Below are positions 8,965 through 17,457 of a stretch of 45,839 bases of DNA, piece by piece. This stretch comes from Amycolatopsis thailandensis (GTDB taxonomy: Bacteria; Actinomycetota; Actinomycetes; Mycobacteriales; Pseudonocardiaceae): the NCBI RefSeq assembly GCF_002234405.1, contig NZ_NMQT01000095.1, positions 1-45,839 on the forward strand. Reading direction: 5' to 3'. The position numbers and the translations under genes were made by a program. Within the stretch, counting starts at the first letter, position 1; the number at the start of each line of letters is the position of its first letter. Below the pieces are notes generated by a model that did not search any database, had not been told where the DNA came from, and worked only from the letters and a program-made list of their open reading frames with translations.

Positions 8965-9933
8965 TCAGCCCGGCGGGGCGAAGGGGTTTTCCGGTTCCGG
9001 AGCGGTCTCCGGCTGCGGCGGTGTGACCGGCGCGGGAGCGGCCGCCTGCGGATACGACTGCGGATAAGACTGCCCATAAGACTGAACAGGCTCCCCCTGC
9101 GGCGCGTACTGCCCAGGAGGCGCGTACTGCGCAACAGCAGGCGAAACAGCAGGCGCGACAGGCTGCGCGTACTGAGGCCGCAGCTTCTCCTGATCCCGCC
9201 GCCGACGCTCGGCCAGCACCGCCGACAGGTACGCCCACGACGGCACCCCCGGCGGCACCGGCGCCCCGATCTCCCCGGCGACCTGCTGCGCGAGCCCGTA
9301 CCCGAGCGCCTCGGCCGCTTCCGGCCGAAGCTCGCTCGTACGGCTCAAGTACTGACGCACGGCCAGCGCGAGGTCGTTCGGCAACCGGGTCAGGTCCAGC
9401 TGCGAGGCCCAGTACGCCAGCTGCGGCGGCATGCCGACGTACGGCGTCCGTGCGGCGGGCATGCGTTCCCGGATCACCAGGGTGCCGGCGAGGTAGTCGC
9501 CGACGCGGCGGCCGTTGGGCGACAGCAGCGACGTGATCACCGCCACGACACCGAGCAGACCCAGCGCCCAGAAGTCCACGAAGAACCCGGCGAGCCCGCG
9601 GACCAGCGCGTGCCGGAACCGGATCGGGCCGCCGTCGGTGCGGACCACGCGCAGGCCGAGCGCCATCTTCCCGAGGGTGCGCCCGCGGCTCAGTGTCTCG
9701 AAGATCACCGGGTAGCCGACCATGACCAGCACGAGGGTCACCAGGAACAGGGTCAGCGCCAGGGCTTCGTCGCCGAACGCGGCGATCTGGCTCAGGACCA
9801 GCATCGCGACGACCAGCGTGACGAGCTGGAGGGCGACGTCGATCATCATGGCGAGCCCGCGGCTGGCCAGCTTCGCCGCGCGCACGTCCAGGACGACGGC
9901 CTCGCCGGTGACGAGATCGGACTCTTGTTCCAC
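8965..9933 (-). CDS. RDD family membrane protein
   Basis: 322 residues. The N-terminal half is an RDD domain: the characteristic early Arg in KLASRGLAMMIDVALQLV, two long membrane segments, and the downstream GRTLGKMALGLRVVRTDGG and DFWALGLLGVVAVI elements. The C-terminal ~100 residues are a cytoplasmic Gln/Pro/Tyr-rich tail with repeats such as SYGQSYPQSYPQ. The frame is open far upstream, overlapping the divergent SpoIIM gene, so I chose the GTG at 9933, which starts just before the RDD domain. Role unknown; RDD genes commonly sit beside SpoIIM and MoxR/DUF58 genes in actinobacteria, as here. Confidence 0.88.
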   Translation of the reverse strand: MEQESDLVTGEAVVLDVRAAKLASRGLAMMIDVALQLVTLVVAMLVLSQIAAFGDEALALTLFLVTLVLVMVGYPVIFETLSRGRTLGKMALGLRVVRTDGGPIRFRHALVRGLAGFFVDFWALGLLGVVAVITSLLSPNGRRVGDYLAGTLVIRERMPAARTPYVGMPPQLAYWASQLDLTRLPNDLALAVRQYLSRTSELRPEAAEALGYGLAQQVAGEIGAPVPPGVPSWAYLSAVLAERRRRDQEKLRPQYAQPVAPAVSPAVAQYAPPGQYAPQGEPVQSYGQSYPQSYPQAAAPAPVTPPQPETAPEPENPFAPPG

Positions 9934-9994
9934 CCGGCAAGCGTAGTGACGAATAGGCTGGGCGACCAAGGACGATCGCCGGGAGGGCTCCGAG

Positions 9995-11002
9995 TTGGAC
10001 GTGGACGTGTTCGTCGCCGCGCACCAGGCCGAATGGAATCGGCTGCGTGACCTCGTCGGCCGCGCCGGGAAACTCAGCGGGCCGGACGCGGACGAGCTGG
10101 TGACGCTGTACCAGCGGGTCGCGACGCACCTTTCGATCATCCGCTCGGTCGCGCCCGATCCCGTGCTCGTCGCGCACCTGTCCGCGCTGGTCGCGAAGGC
10201 CCGCTCGGCCGTCACCGGCTCGCACAGTCCCGCCTGGCGCGAGGTCCGGCTGTTCTTCACCCACCGGTTCCCCGCGGCGCTGTACCTGAGCCGGCGCTGG
10301 TGGCTGGCGTCGGCGGCCGCGTCGATCGCGGTGATGGCGATCGCGGCGGTGTGGATCGCCGGCGATCCGCAGGTGCTCGCGTCACTGGCCTCGCCCGAGG
10401 AGTTCAAGGACCTGACCGCGCCCGGCGGGAAGTACGAGACGTACTACTCGTCCGATCCCGCGGGTTCCTTCGCCGCGCGCGTCTGGACCAACAACGCGTG
10501 GGTGGCCGCGACCTGCCTGTTCCTCGGCGTGGTGCTGGGGGTCCCGGTGATCTACGCGCTCTGGGCGAACTCGCTGAACCTCGCGATCGGCGCGGCGCTG
10601 ATGTCCTCGGCCGGACGGCTCGACGTGTTCTTCGGCCTGATCCTGCCGCACGGGCTGCTGGAGCTGACCGCGGTGTTCGTCGCGGCCGGGACGGGGCTGA
10701 AGCTCGGCTGGACGGTCGTCGACCCGGGACGCCGTTCCCGGACGGCGGCACTCGGCGAGCAGGGCCGTTCGGTGGTGGTGATGGCGCTGGGACTGACCGT
10801 GGTGCTGCTGATCTCCGGCGTGATCGAGGGTTTCGTGACGCCATCGGGCCTGCCGACCTGGGCGCGCATCGGAATCGGAGTAATCGCCGAGGTCGCTTTT
10901 CTACTCTATGTGTTCGTCGTCGGGCGCCGGGCCGCGAAAGCGGGGGAAAAGGGTGACGTCGACTGGCGATACGCTGGTGATTCTCGACCGGAAGCGGGCT
11001 GA
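9995..11002 (+). CDS. SpoIIM-family (DUF95) integral membrane protein
   Basis: 335 residues with an N-terminal cytoplasmic helix region, a membrane segment near 103-122, and four further segments including the family's ANSLNLAIGAALMSS and GLILPHGLLELTAVFVAAG stretches. Proteins of this family are named after Bacillus SpoIIM but are widespread in non-sporulating actinobacteria, where they are linked to the MoxR/DUF58/RDD locus; I make no sporulation claim. The start is the TTG at 9995, seven bases after a strong GGGAGGG. Diverges from the RDD gene. Confidence 0.9.
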   Translation: MDVDVFVAAHQAEWNRLRDLVGRAGKLSGPDADELVTLYQRVATHLSIIRSVAPDPVLVAHLSALVAKARSAVTGSHSPAWREVRLFFTHRFPAALYLSRRWWLASAAASIAVMAIAAVWIAGDPQVLASLASPEEFKDLTAPGGKYETYYSSDPAGSFAARVWTNNAWVAATCLFLGVVLGVPVIYALWANSLNLAIGAALMSSAGRLDVFFGLILPHGLLELTAVFVAAGTGLKLGWTVVDPGRRSRTAALGEQGRSVVVMALGLTVVLLISGVIEGFVTPSGLPTWARIGIGVIAEVAFLLYVFVVGRRAAKAGEKGDVDWRYAGDSRPEAG

Positions 11003-11019
11003 CCTGGTTAGCTCCCCCC

Positions 11020-12093
11020 ATGGGGAGAAAACGTTTACGCGTCTTCGCGATAGCCGTCCTGTCCGTACTCGCCTCGACGCTGCTCGTCGGCGCGTCCCAG
11101 GCCAAGACCGTCTCCGCGCCTTCGGGCAAGCAGAACTGGGTGGTGAGCGTCGGCGGGTTCCGCACCGACGCCGACCGCAACTACGTCCGGCTCGGTTATC
11201 TCGTCTTCAACCCGGCCGACAACACCGTCGCGCACAATTTCTGGACCTGGAGCCAGGCGGATTTCCCCGCCCCGGTCAACAGCGGCGACGTCTACTACTG
11301 CGGCGACTGGGCACCCGGATCCAACCCCCGCAACAACTGCCCGATCAAGACCGCGCCGGGCTTCACCGGTGAACCGAACGGCCACTTCACCGGCACCTAC
11401 GCCCAGAATTCGGGGCAGGTGGCCATCACCTGGACCAGCAGCACCGTCGACGGTACGACCACTCCCGTGAACCTCACCGAGACCTGGTCGGTTTCGGAGA
11501 CACGGCCGGGGCTCGGCCGGATGCAGCTGGTCGGCGACAACTATTCGATCAGCAGCGGCATAGCCTACGGCAGCAACGCCTCCCTCGCGCAGACCAGCAA
11601 GGCCCCGATGAGCTCCGTCCGCGCGACCCAGCGGTCGTACCTGCTCGAAGGCCAAGGCGTGAACCGCCGCGCGATCACCAACTGGACCAGGGGAAGCAGC
11701 GGCGCCCTCGGCGTCGGCCCGGGGTGGAACAAGTGCGACGACGGCTCGTGTCTCGGGTTCGTGCAGTACGACTCCGGCTGCGATCCGTCCTCCTGCTGCC
11801 CCGCCGGCCCCGGCCACGCGGCGTGCGCGCAGAAGATCATCGACACCGGCGACAGGCGGTTCTACTACCTGAGCGACGCCTTCGGCGGACGGCGCAACAG
11901 TTACGAGTTCTGGTGCGAATGCCTGTCCTACAACGGTTGCTACCTCGGCAACAGCCACGTCCGCCCGCTGCTGCAGGTGATCGACGACGCGGGGGCGTTC
12001 CAGGGCTGGGTCGGCGCCGAGGTCAGCCCGGACCGAAGCGGCTCGCGGGATCCGTCGGGCGAGTACTACTCCAGTTTCGCGCTGGTGGCCTAG
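11020..12093 (+). CDS. Secreted Cys-rich protein of unknown function
   Basis: 357 residues beginning with a signal peptide (basic MGRKRLR, hydrophobic core, ASQA cleavage near 28). The mature part has 11 cysteines, eight or nine of them in the C-terminal third (patterns KCDDGSC, SGCDPSSCCP, WCECLSYNGC), suggesting a disulfide-stabilised extracellular domain. I do not recognise the family. It begins 17 bases after the SpoIIM gene on the same strand and ends 4 bases from the converging DUF58 stop codon, so it sits as an extra gene inside an otherwise standard locus. No good ribosome-binding site is visible; a TTAGCT element six bases before the ATG could be the -10 of a leaderless transcript. 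Confidence 0.85.
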   Translation: MGRKRLRVFAIAVLSVLASTLLVGASQAKTVSAPSGKQNWVVSVGGFRTDADRNYVRLGYLVFNPADNTVAHNFWTWSQADFPAPVNSGDVYYCGDWAPGSNPRNNCPIKTAPGFTGEPNGHFTGTYAQNSGQVAITWTSSTVDGTTTPVNLTETWSVSETRPGLGRMQLVGDNYSISSGIAYGSNASLAQTSKAPMSSVRATQRSYLLEGQGVNRRAITNWTRGSSGALGVGPGWNKCDDGSCLGFVQYDSGCDPSSCCPAGPGHAACAQKIIDTGDRRFYYLSDAFGGRRNSYEFWCECLSYNGCYLGNSHVRPLLQVIDDAGAFQGWVGAEVSPDRSGSRDPSGEYYSSFALVA

Positions 12094-12097
12094 CCGA

Positions 12098-13384
12098 TCA
12101 CAGCCGTCCGGCCGCCTTCAGCGCGAGATACCGGTCGGCCAGGCGCGGCGGCAGATCCTCGGGCACGGCGTCGACGACCTCGACGCCGTGCCGCGCCAGC
12201 CGCGCGGTGACCTGGCGCCGTTCGGCCAGCACCCGCTCGGCCGCGGCCGCGTCGTAGACGGCTTCCGCGTCACCGCGCCCCGCCGCCATCTCGGCGACCC
12301 GCGGGTCGGCCACCGAAGCGATCATCAGCTGGTGCCGCGAAGTCAGCTTGGACAGTATCGGGAACAGGCCTTCCTCCAGTGGCGCCGCGTCCAGCCCGGT
12401 CAGCAGGACGACCAATGCGCGCCGCCGGGTCCGCCGCAGCACCTCGGCGATCATCCCCCGCGCGTCGGTCTCGACCAGCGATGGTTCCAGCGGCGCCATC
12501 GCGTTCACCAAGGCGGGCAACAGTTCCGAGGATCCCTGGACCGCGGCGTGGACCTGGCGGTCGTAGGCCAGCAGGTCCACGCGGTCACCCGCCCGCGCGG
12601 CGAGCACCGCCAGCAGCAGGGCCGCGTCCATCGCCGCGTCGAGCCGCGGCGCGTCGCCGACCCGGCCTGCCGAAACCCGGCCGGTGTCGAGGACCAGCAC
12701 CACGTGCCGGTCGCGTTCCGGGCGCCACGTCCGCACCATGACGTCGGACGCGCGCGCCGAGGCCCGCCAGTCGATCGACCGGACGTCGTCGCCGATCACG
12801 TACTCGCGCAGGGAGTCGAATTCCGTGCCCTGGCCGCGGATCAGCACCGCGTTGCGGCCGTCGAGCTGTTGCAGCCGCGCCAGCCGCGACGGCAGATGCT
12901 TGCGGCTGTGGAACGGCGGCAGCACCCGCACGGTCCACGGCACCTCGTGCGAGCCCTGCCGTGCCGCGAGCCCCAGCGGTCCGGTCGACCGGACGGTGAC
13001 CCTGGCCGCGGTCCGGTCGCCGCGCCGGGTCGGCAGGAGCCGGGTGGTCACGACGCGCCTTTCGCCCGCGGGCAAGGTCAAGCGGTGCCTGTCGTCCGCG
13101 CCGGCGCTGGGCGGCCACGCGTCCCGGAGCCACGCGCGCACCGGACGGCCACCGGGATTGGCGACGGTCAGCGTGACCTCGCAGTCCTCCCCCAGCCGCA
13201 CGGACGTCGCGCCGGATCGCGCGAACGCCAGCTTCCGCACGCTCCCGGCGAGCACGAGATCCAGCACCACCAGCAGGAACAGCACCGCCGCGGCCAGCCC
13301 GATCCCGGCCCACGAGGGCAGCAGGAAGCCGACCACCGGCGCCGCGAGGAGCGCCAGCAGCCCGAGCCGCCCGGTGACGGCCAT
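12098..13384 (-). CDS. DUF58 family protein (VWA-like), MoxR partner
   Basis: 428 residues. Two N-terminal membrane segments (about 7-45), then a beta-rich region and the DUF58 core with FDSLREYVIGDDVRSIDW and ASARASDVMVRTW, followed by a von Willebrand A-like fold containing VLVLDTGRVSAG. These proteins act with MoxR ATPases in assembling or activating other protein complexes; the client is unknown. The reading frame is open much further upstream across the MoxR gene, but the ATG at 13384 shares a base with the MoxR stop codon (TGATG) and starts the first membrane segment, so it is the natural start. Last gene of the operon. Confidence 0.92.
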   Translation of the reverse strand: MAVTGRLGLLALLAAPVVGFLLPSWAGIGLAAAVLFLLVVLDLVLAGSVRKLAFARSGATSVRLGEDCEVTLTVANPGGRPVRAWLRDAWPPSAGADDRHRLTLPAGERRVVTTRLLPTRRGDRTAARVTVRSTGPLGLAARQGSHEVPWTVRVLPPFHSRKHLPSRLARLQQLDGRNAVLIRGQGTEFDSLREYVIGDDVRSIDWRASARASDVMVRTWRPERDRHVVLVLDTGRVSAGRVGDAPRLDAAMDAALLLAVLAARAGDRVDLLAYDRQVHAAVQGSSELLPALVNAMAPLEPSLVETDARGMIAEVLRRTRRRALVVLLTGLDAAPLEEGLFPILSKLTSRHQLMIASVADPRVAEMAAGRGDAEAVYDAAAAERVLAERRQVTARLARHGVEVVDAVPEDLPPRLADRYLALKAAGRL

Positions 13385-14364
13385 CAGCGTGGAACGGGCA
13401 CGGACGCGAGGACGCGGTCCAGTACACCGTCGGCGGTCGCGCCTTCGAGTTCGGCTTCGGGCCGCAGGTCGAGCCGGTGCCGCAAAGACGGCCGTGCCAA
13501 GGCTTTGACGTCGTCCGGCGTGGCGTAGTCGCGGCCCGCGAGCCACGCCCACGCCCGTGTCGCGGCCAGCAGCGCCGTCGCGCCACGCGGGGAAACACCG
13601 AGGCGCACCGACGGCAGCGCCCGGGTCGCGCGGCAGACGTCGACGATGTAGGCGAGCACCTCGGGACGCACGGTGACCCCGGCGACCGCACGCCGCGCGG
13701 CGTCGAGCTGCGCGGCGCCGGCGACCGGCTGGATCCCGGCCGCGGTGAGGTCGCGCGGGTCGAAACCCTGCGCGTGCCGGGAAAGGATGCCGAATTCGTC
13801 CTCGCGGGACGGCATCGGCATGGTCAGCTTCAGCAGGAATCGGTCCAGCTGCGCCTCGGGAAGCGGGTACGTGCCCTCGTATTCGACCGGGTTCTGCGTC
13901 GCGATGACGATGAACGGATCGGGCAGCGGCCGCGTCTTGCCGTCGCTGGATACCTGCCGCTCCTCCATCGCCTCCAGCAGCGAAGACTGCGTTTTCGGCG
14001 GGGTGCGGTTGATCTCGTCCGCCAGCAGGAGGTTCGTGAACACCGGGCCCTCGCGGAAGGAGAACTCGCCGCTGTGCGCGTCGTAGACGATCGAGCCGGT
14101 GATATCGCCCGGCATGAGGTCCGGCGTGAACTGCACCCGGGTCGTCTCCAGGTCCAGCGCGGCGGCCAGCGCCCGCACCAGCAACGTCTTCGCCACCCCC
14201 GGAACGCCTTCGAGCAGCACGTGTCCCCGGCACAGCAACGCGATGATGAGCCCGGTGACCGCCGCGTCGTTGCCCACCACGGCCTTCCCGACCTCGGCGC
14301 GCAGCGCGATCAGCGCCGCCCGCGCTTCGGCCGCACCATCCACACTGGACTGATCGCTACTCAA
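13384..14364 (-). CDS. MoxR-family AAA+ ATPase
   Basis: 326 residues. Walker A GVPGVAKT at 53-60, Walker B LLLADEINR near 111-119, sensor-1 region VIATQNPVEYEGTYPLPEAQ, and the C-terminal lid with VRLGVSPRGATALL. MoxR ATPases are chaperone-like and work with DUF58/VWA partners such as the gene immediately downstream. The start is TTG at 14364, overlapping the previous stop codon (TTGA) and preceded by AGGTGGAG; a GTG seven codons in is a less likely alternative. Confidence 0.94.
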   Translation of the reverse strand: MSSDQSSVDGAAEARAALIALRAEVGKAVVGNDAAVTGLIIALLCRGHVLLEGVPGVAKTLLVRALAAALDLETTRVQFTPDLMPGDITGSIVYDAHSGEFSFREGPVFTNLLLADEINRTPPKTQSSLLEAMEERQVSSDGKTRPLPDPFIVIATQNPVEYEGTYPLPEAQLDRFLLKLTMPMPSREDEFGILSRHAQGFDPRDLTAAGIQPVAGAAQLDAARRAVAGVTVRPEVLAYIVDVCRATRALPSVRLGVSPRGATALLAATRAWAWLAGRDYATPDDVKALARPSLRHRLDLRPEAELEGATADGVLDRVLASVPVPR

Positions 14365-15485
14365 GACCGCTCCACCTCTCGTTCCACGACATCGAGTCCG
14401 TCCGCCAGCCGCACCAGCGCGGCGTCATCGGCGGGCGGGTCCCCGTACAACAGCGCGCCGATCTCGGCGGGCGCCCGGCCGGTCCGCCCGGCGACGGACT
14501 CCACCAACGCCGCGGGTTCGGCGTCCCGGGTGAGGCCCAGCAACGGCCGGAGCCGCGCGCGAGCGGCCTCACGCAACGTTTCCCCGGCGTGCGCGGCGGC
14601 CTTCGCCCGGCGATACAACCGCGCCCGCCCCTCCGTGGCTTCGGCCGCGCGCACCACGACCGGGATCGGCTCGGTCACCACCGGCCCCAGCCGCCGGGAA
14701 CGCCACAGCGCCAGCAGCACCACCGCGAACCCGGCCTGCAAGGCCGCGTACGACCAGCCCGCCGGGATCAGTTCCGACAGCGGCTTCTTCTCCGTCTCCA
14801 GCGACGGATCGGCGGCCGTCGGCAGGTACCAGACCAGGCGTTCGTGCTTCCCGAGCAGGCGCATCGCGAGCGCCGCGTTGCCTTCGCCTGCCAGCCACTC
14901 GTTGGTCAGCGGCGCGGGGGTGCCGAGTACGGTCACCGTCCCTTGTGGACCGGGGACTTCGAGATACGAACCGCCGTAACACTCCAGCGCCCTCGGCTGC
15001 GTGGCCGCGTACTTCAGGCCGCCCATCGTCGCGTTCCCCGCCGCGACGGGGTCCTTCGCCTCGCAGTCGGGCGCGCGGGTCTCGGTCTCGGCCTGACCGT
15101 TCACCCGCACCCCGGGGAGGACTTCGTCGACCGTGCCCGGGCTCGGCTGCACCAGCACGACGTGCTCGGCGTTCTGCCTGATCTCCGCGAAGGCACTCTT
15201 GGGCACGTACTCGGGCTTGGTGATCAGGACGGTCGCGTCCCTCGCGACGCCCTTGGCCGCGGCGGCGGTGCGCACGATCGGGATCTTGACGCCTTCCCGT
15301 TCCAGCAGGGTCGCCAGCGCGCGGCCGCCGCCGGGCTCGTAGGAGCCCGGTTCGAGCGCGCCGGTGGTCTGCTCGCCCTGGACGAGGACGAGCAGCGTCC
15401 CGGTCAGCACGAGCAGGAGGACGACCGCGAGCGGGAGCCGCACCCCGCGCCAGATCCGGCGGGCGTCGGGCGAAACCGAGGTCAT
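14361..15485 (-). CDS. DUF4350 domain membrane protein
   Basis: 374 residues. One membrane segment near the N-terminus (about 17-36), an extracellular DUF4350 domain with the family opening ALEPGSYEPGGGRALATLL, a second membrane segment near 238-258, and a cytoplasmic tail. Function unknown; DUF4350 proteins are standard members of MoxR/DUF58 operons. Overlaps the genes on both sides by 4 bases, indicating coupled translation. Confidence 0.9.
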   Translation of the reverse strand: MTSVSPDARRIWRGVRLPLAVVLLLVLTGTLLVLVQGEQTTGALEPGSYEPGGGRALATLLEREGVKIPIVRTAAAAKGVARDATVLITKPEYVPKSAFAEIRQNAEHVVLVQPSPGTVDEVLPGVRVNGQAETETRAPDCEAKDPVAAGNATMGGLKYAATQPRALECYGGSYLEVPGPQGTVTVLGTPAPLTNEWLAGEGNAALAMRLLGKHERLVWYLPTAADPSLETEKKPLSELIPAGWSYAALQAGFAVVLLALWRSRRLGPVVTEPIPVVVRAAEATEGRARLYRRAKAAAHAGETLREAARARLRPLLGLTRDAEPAALVESVAGRTGRAPAEIGALLYGDPPADDAALVRLADGLDVVEREVERS

Positions 15486-16123
15486 CCGGCCGCCAGGGCG
15501 ACGGGCCGGGCGCGACGGCAGCGTTCGTCCAATTCGGACAGTGAGCGGTAGCCGTCCTCGGTGGCCGGGATGCCTCCGTAGTGGACGTCGTCGAACAACC
15601 GCGCGCCGGCGCGCAGCGGGACGGCGACGTCGGGAAGCAGGCGTCCTGCTTCGAGGGCGGCTTCGTCGGCCGTCCGGCCCGACTTCTCGTCCAGCAGCGC
15701 CCGCTCCTCCAAGGACCGCACCACGGCGCGGAAGATCTCACGGACGGCGTCGTCGAAGTCACCCCGCGTCGCTGCTTCCTCGGCGGCCTTGCGGTGTTCG
15801 CCGGAAGTCTTGCGCTGCCCGGCGAACACGGCCCGCCCGCTCTTGGCCGACGTCGCCAAGGGACCGGATCGCACGCGGATCACCACCACCAGCACGATCA
15901 GCACGACGGCCAGCAGCACCACGGCGAAGATCCCGCCGGGCACCGCGCTGTCGACGGTGTCGAGGAAGCTCAGCAGCTTTTCGAGCACCCAGCTGAACGC
16001 CTCGGACAGCCAGCTCGGTTTCGCGTTCTGATAGGCCGGGTTCGCGAGTTCTTCGGCCGCGCGCAGCCGGGCGGTGTCCCGGTCGATGTCGACCGGGACT
16101 TCGGTGAGGAAGCGCGTCACCAT
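15482..16123 (-). CDS. DUF4129 domain membrane protein
   Basis: 213 residues. The cytoplasmic N-terminus is followed by one membrane segment (about 53-77) and the C-terminal DUF4129 domain, recognised by DFDDAVREIFRAVVRSLEER and KSGRTADEAALEAGRLLP. DUF4129 usually occurs in transglutaminase-like or MoxR-linked membrane proteins; its biochemical role is unknown. ATG at 16123; overlaps the upstream gene by 7 bases. Confidence 0.9.
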   Translation of the reverse strand: MVTRFLTEVPVDIDRDTARLRAAEELANPAYQNAKPSWLSEAFSWVLEKLLSFLDTVDSAVPGGIFAVVLLAVVLIVLVVVIRVRSGPLATSAKSGRAVFAGQRKTSGEHRKAAEEAATRGDFDDAVREIFRAVVRSLEERALLDEKSGRTADEAALEAGRLLPDVAVPLRAGARLFDDVHYGGIPATEDGYRSLSELDERCRRARPVALAAG

Positions 16124-17241
16124 GCCTGCGGCGGGGGCGGCGGCGTGATCCCGGCCGCGCGGGCCAGTTCGATGTCCATGCCCTCGCGGCGCATCCGCTG
16201 GTCGATGTAGAGGATCACGGTCACCAGCGCGGTGAACGGCCCGACGATCGTCTGCGCGATCACCGTGCCCACCGACTGGAGGATCAGGTCACCGGTCGAG
16301 GGAACGTACATCTGGTCCAGATTGCCGAAAATGGACAGGAAGGCGCTGAAGCTGAACGGGATCGTGATGATCGACGCCAGGAACGACGAGATCACGTACG
16401 CCAGCAGCAGGATCCCGAAGACCCGCCAGAACATCCCGGAGACCAGCTTCACCGACCGGCGGAACGCCTCCATCACGGTGCCGCGTTCGAGGATGAACGC
16501 GGGGCTGGCCAGCGCCCAGAAGGTGTAGGGGATGATCGCGGGCAGCAGGCAGAAGATGGCGGCGACCATGATCGCCAGCGTGTAGAGCACGGTCAGCCCG
16601 AGCAGCGGCAGCAGCCGCGGCGTCGCCTCTTTCAGCGCCTCTTTGAAGGTGACCGGCTTGCCCAGCACGGCCTTGCCCATCAGGACGGTCAGGAATCCGG
16701 TGAGGATGGTCGTCCCGAGCAGGGTGGCGACGAGGGTGATGAACGACGTCGCCAGCGATCCGCCCAGGACGCTGAACATCTGGTTCATCAGTTCCTGATC
16801 GGTGGCCGCCGGGCCGAGATCGCGGATTTTCTCGAGGTCGCCGGTGGTGTCGACCAGCAGCAGCCCGACCAGGTTGAGGGCCGCGGTGAGCACCGCGGTG
16901 ATCGCGGCCGCGCCGAAGACCATCCGCCAGTACTTGCGCATGGCCGTGACCGCGCCGTCGAGGATGTCGGTGAGGTTCAGCGGGCGCAGCGGGATGACCC
17001 CCGGCCTGCCCAGACCGACCTTCCAGTTCGCGTACTGCTGCTGCGGCGGCTGATACGACGGCAGCGGAGGCGGCGGCGTCGCCCCGGACGGGGACTGCCA
17101 CTGCTGCTCCGGCGCCGGTGACGGCGGCACCTCACCCCGCGGCGGCGTCGGCGCGTCCGCCTGCGGCTGTGCCGGTTCGCCCGCCTGCGGCTTCGGCGTC
17201 TCGGTACCTTCCGGCCCGGACGGTCCGCCGGTCTCCGTCAT
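16117..17241 (-). CDS. Multi-pass membrane protein, GPDPase-membrane-domain type
   Basis: 374 residues. The first ~85 residues are Pro/Gln-rich, followed by RPGVIPLRPLNLTDILDGA and about six hydrophobic segments, the pattern of the membrane domain named after glycerophosphoryl diester phosphodiesterases (PF10110-like). No phosphodiesterase catalytic domain is present, so it should not be called an enzyme. The ATG at 17241 has AGGGGG about eight bases upstream; the open frame extends 12 codons further but lacks a ribosome-binding site. First gene of the five-gene operon; diverges from the second metallopeptidase across a 216-bp gap. Confidence 0.85.
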   Translation of the reverse strand: MTETGGPSGPEGTETPKPQAGEPAQPQADAPTPPRGEVPPSPAPEQQWQSPSGATPPPPLPSYQPPQQQYANWKVGLGRPGVIPLRPLNLTDILDGAVTAMRKYWRMVFGAAAITAVLTAALNLVGLLLVDTTGDLEKIRDLGPAATDQELMNQMFSVLGGSLATSFITLVATLLGTTILTGFLTVLMGKAVLGKPVTFKEALKEATPRLLPLLGLTVLYTLAIMVAAIFCLLPAIIPYTFWALASPAFILERGTVMEAFRRSVKLVSGMFWRVFGILLLAYVISSFLASIITIPFSFSAFLSIFGNLDQMYVPSTGDLILQSVGTVIAQTIVGPFTALVTVILYIDQRMRREGMDIELARAAGITPPPPPQAW

Positions 17242-17397
17242 GCGACAGCCCCCTACCCGTTCATGTTGCTTGCGCACACTCTTCCAGAGGGTCCGACACC
17301 CAGCCAGAGCTGGGGGGACGACACTGATGGGTGACCGCTCGCCTCACGCTGGATACCCTCTGCTGCCAAGTGCTGGGAGGGGAGGCCGTTAGCTCGT

Positions 17398-17405
17398 TAT
17401 GCTGA
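17398..17405 (+). promoter_or_regulatory. TATGCTGA element, probable -10 region
   Basis: Same octamer as at 7219, 60 bases before the start of the paralogous metallopeptidase gene. The rest of the 17242-17457 gap shows no gene and no other clear signal. Confidence 0.4.
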
Positions 17406-17457
17406 ACATCGGACCGGGCGCCCCCGGTTCGCCCCTAGAAACACCGGGACCGACTTG

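Noticed and set aside
9995..11002. Evidence for endospore formation from the SpoIIM-like gene
   Set aside because: The family is common in non-sporulating actinobacteria next to MoxR/RDD genes; no other sporulation gene is present.
16117..17241. Glycerophosphodiester phosphodiesterase enzyme
   Set aside because: Only the membrane domain type is present; the catalytic GDPD barrel motifs are absent.
17242..17457. tRNA or small RNA in the 216-bp gap
   Set aside because: I found no cloverleaf-like stems, CCA end or terminator; only the TATGCTGA element stands out.
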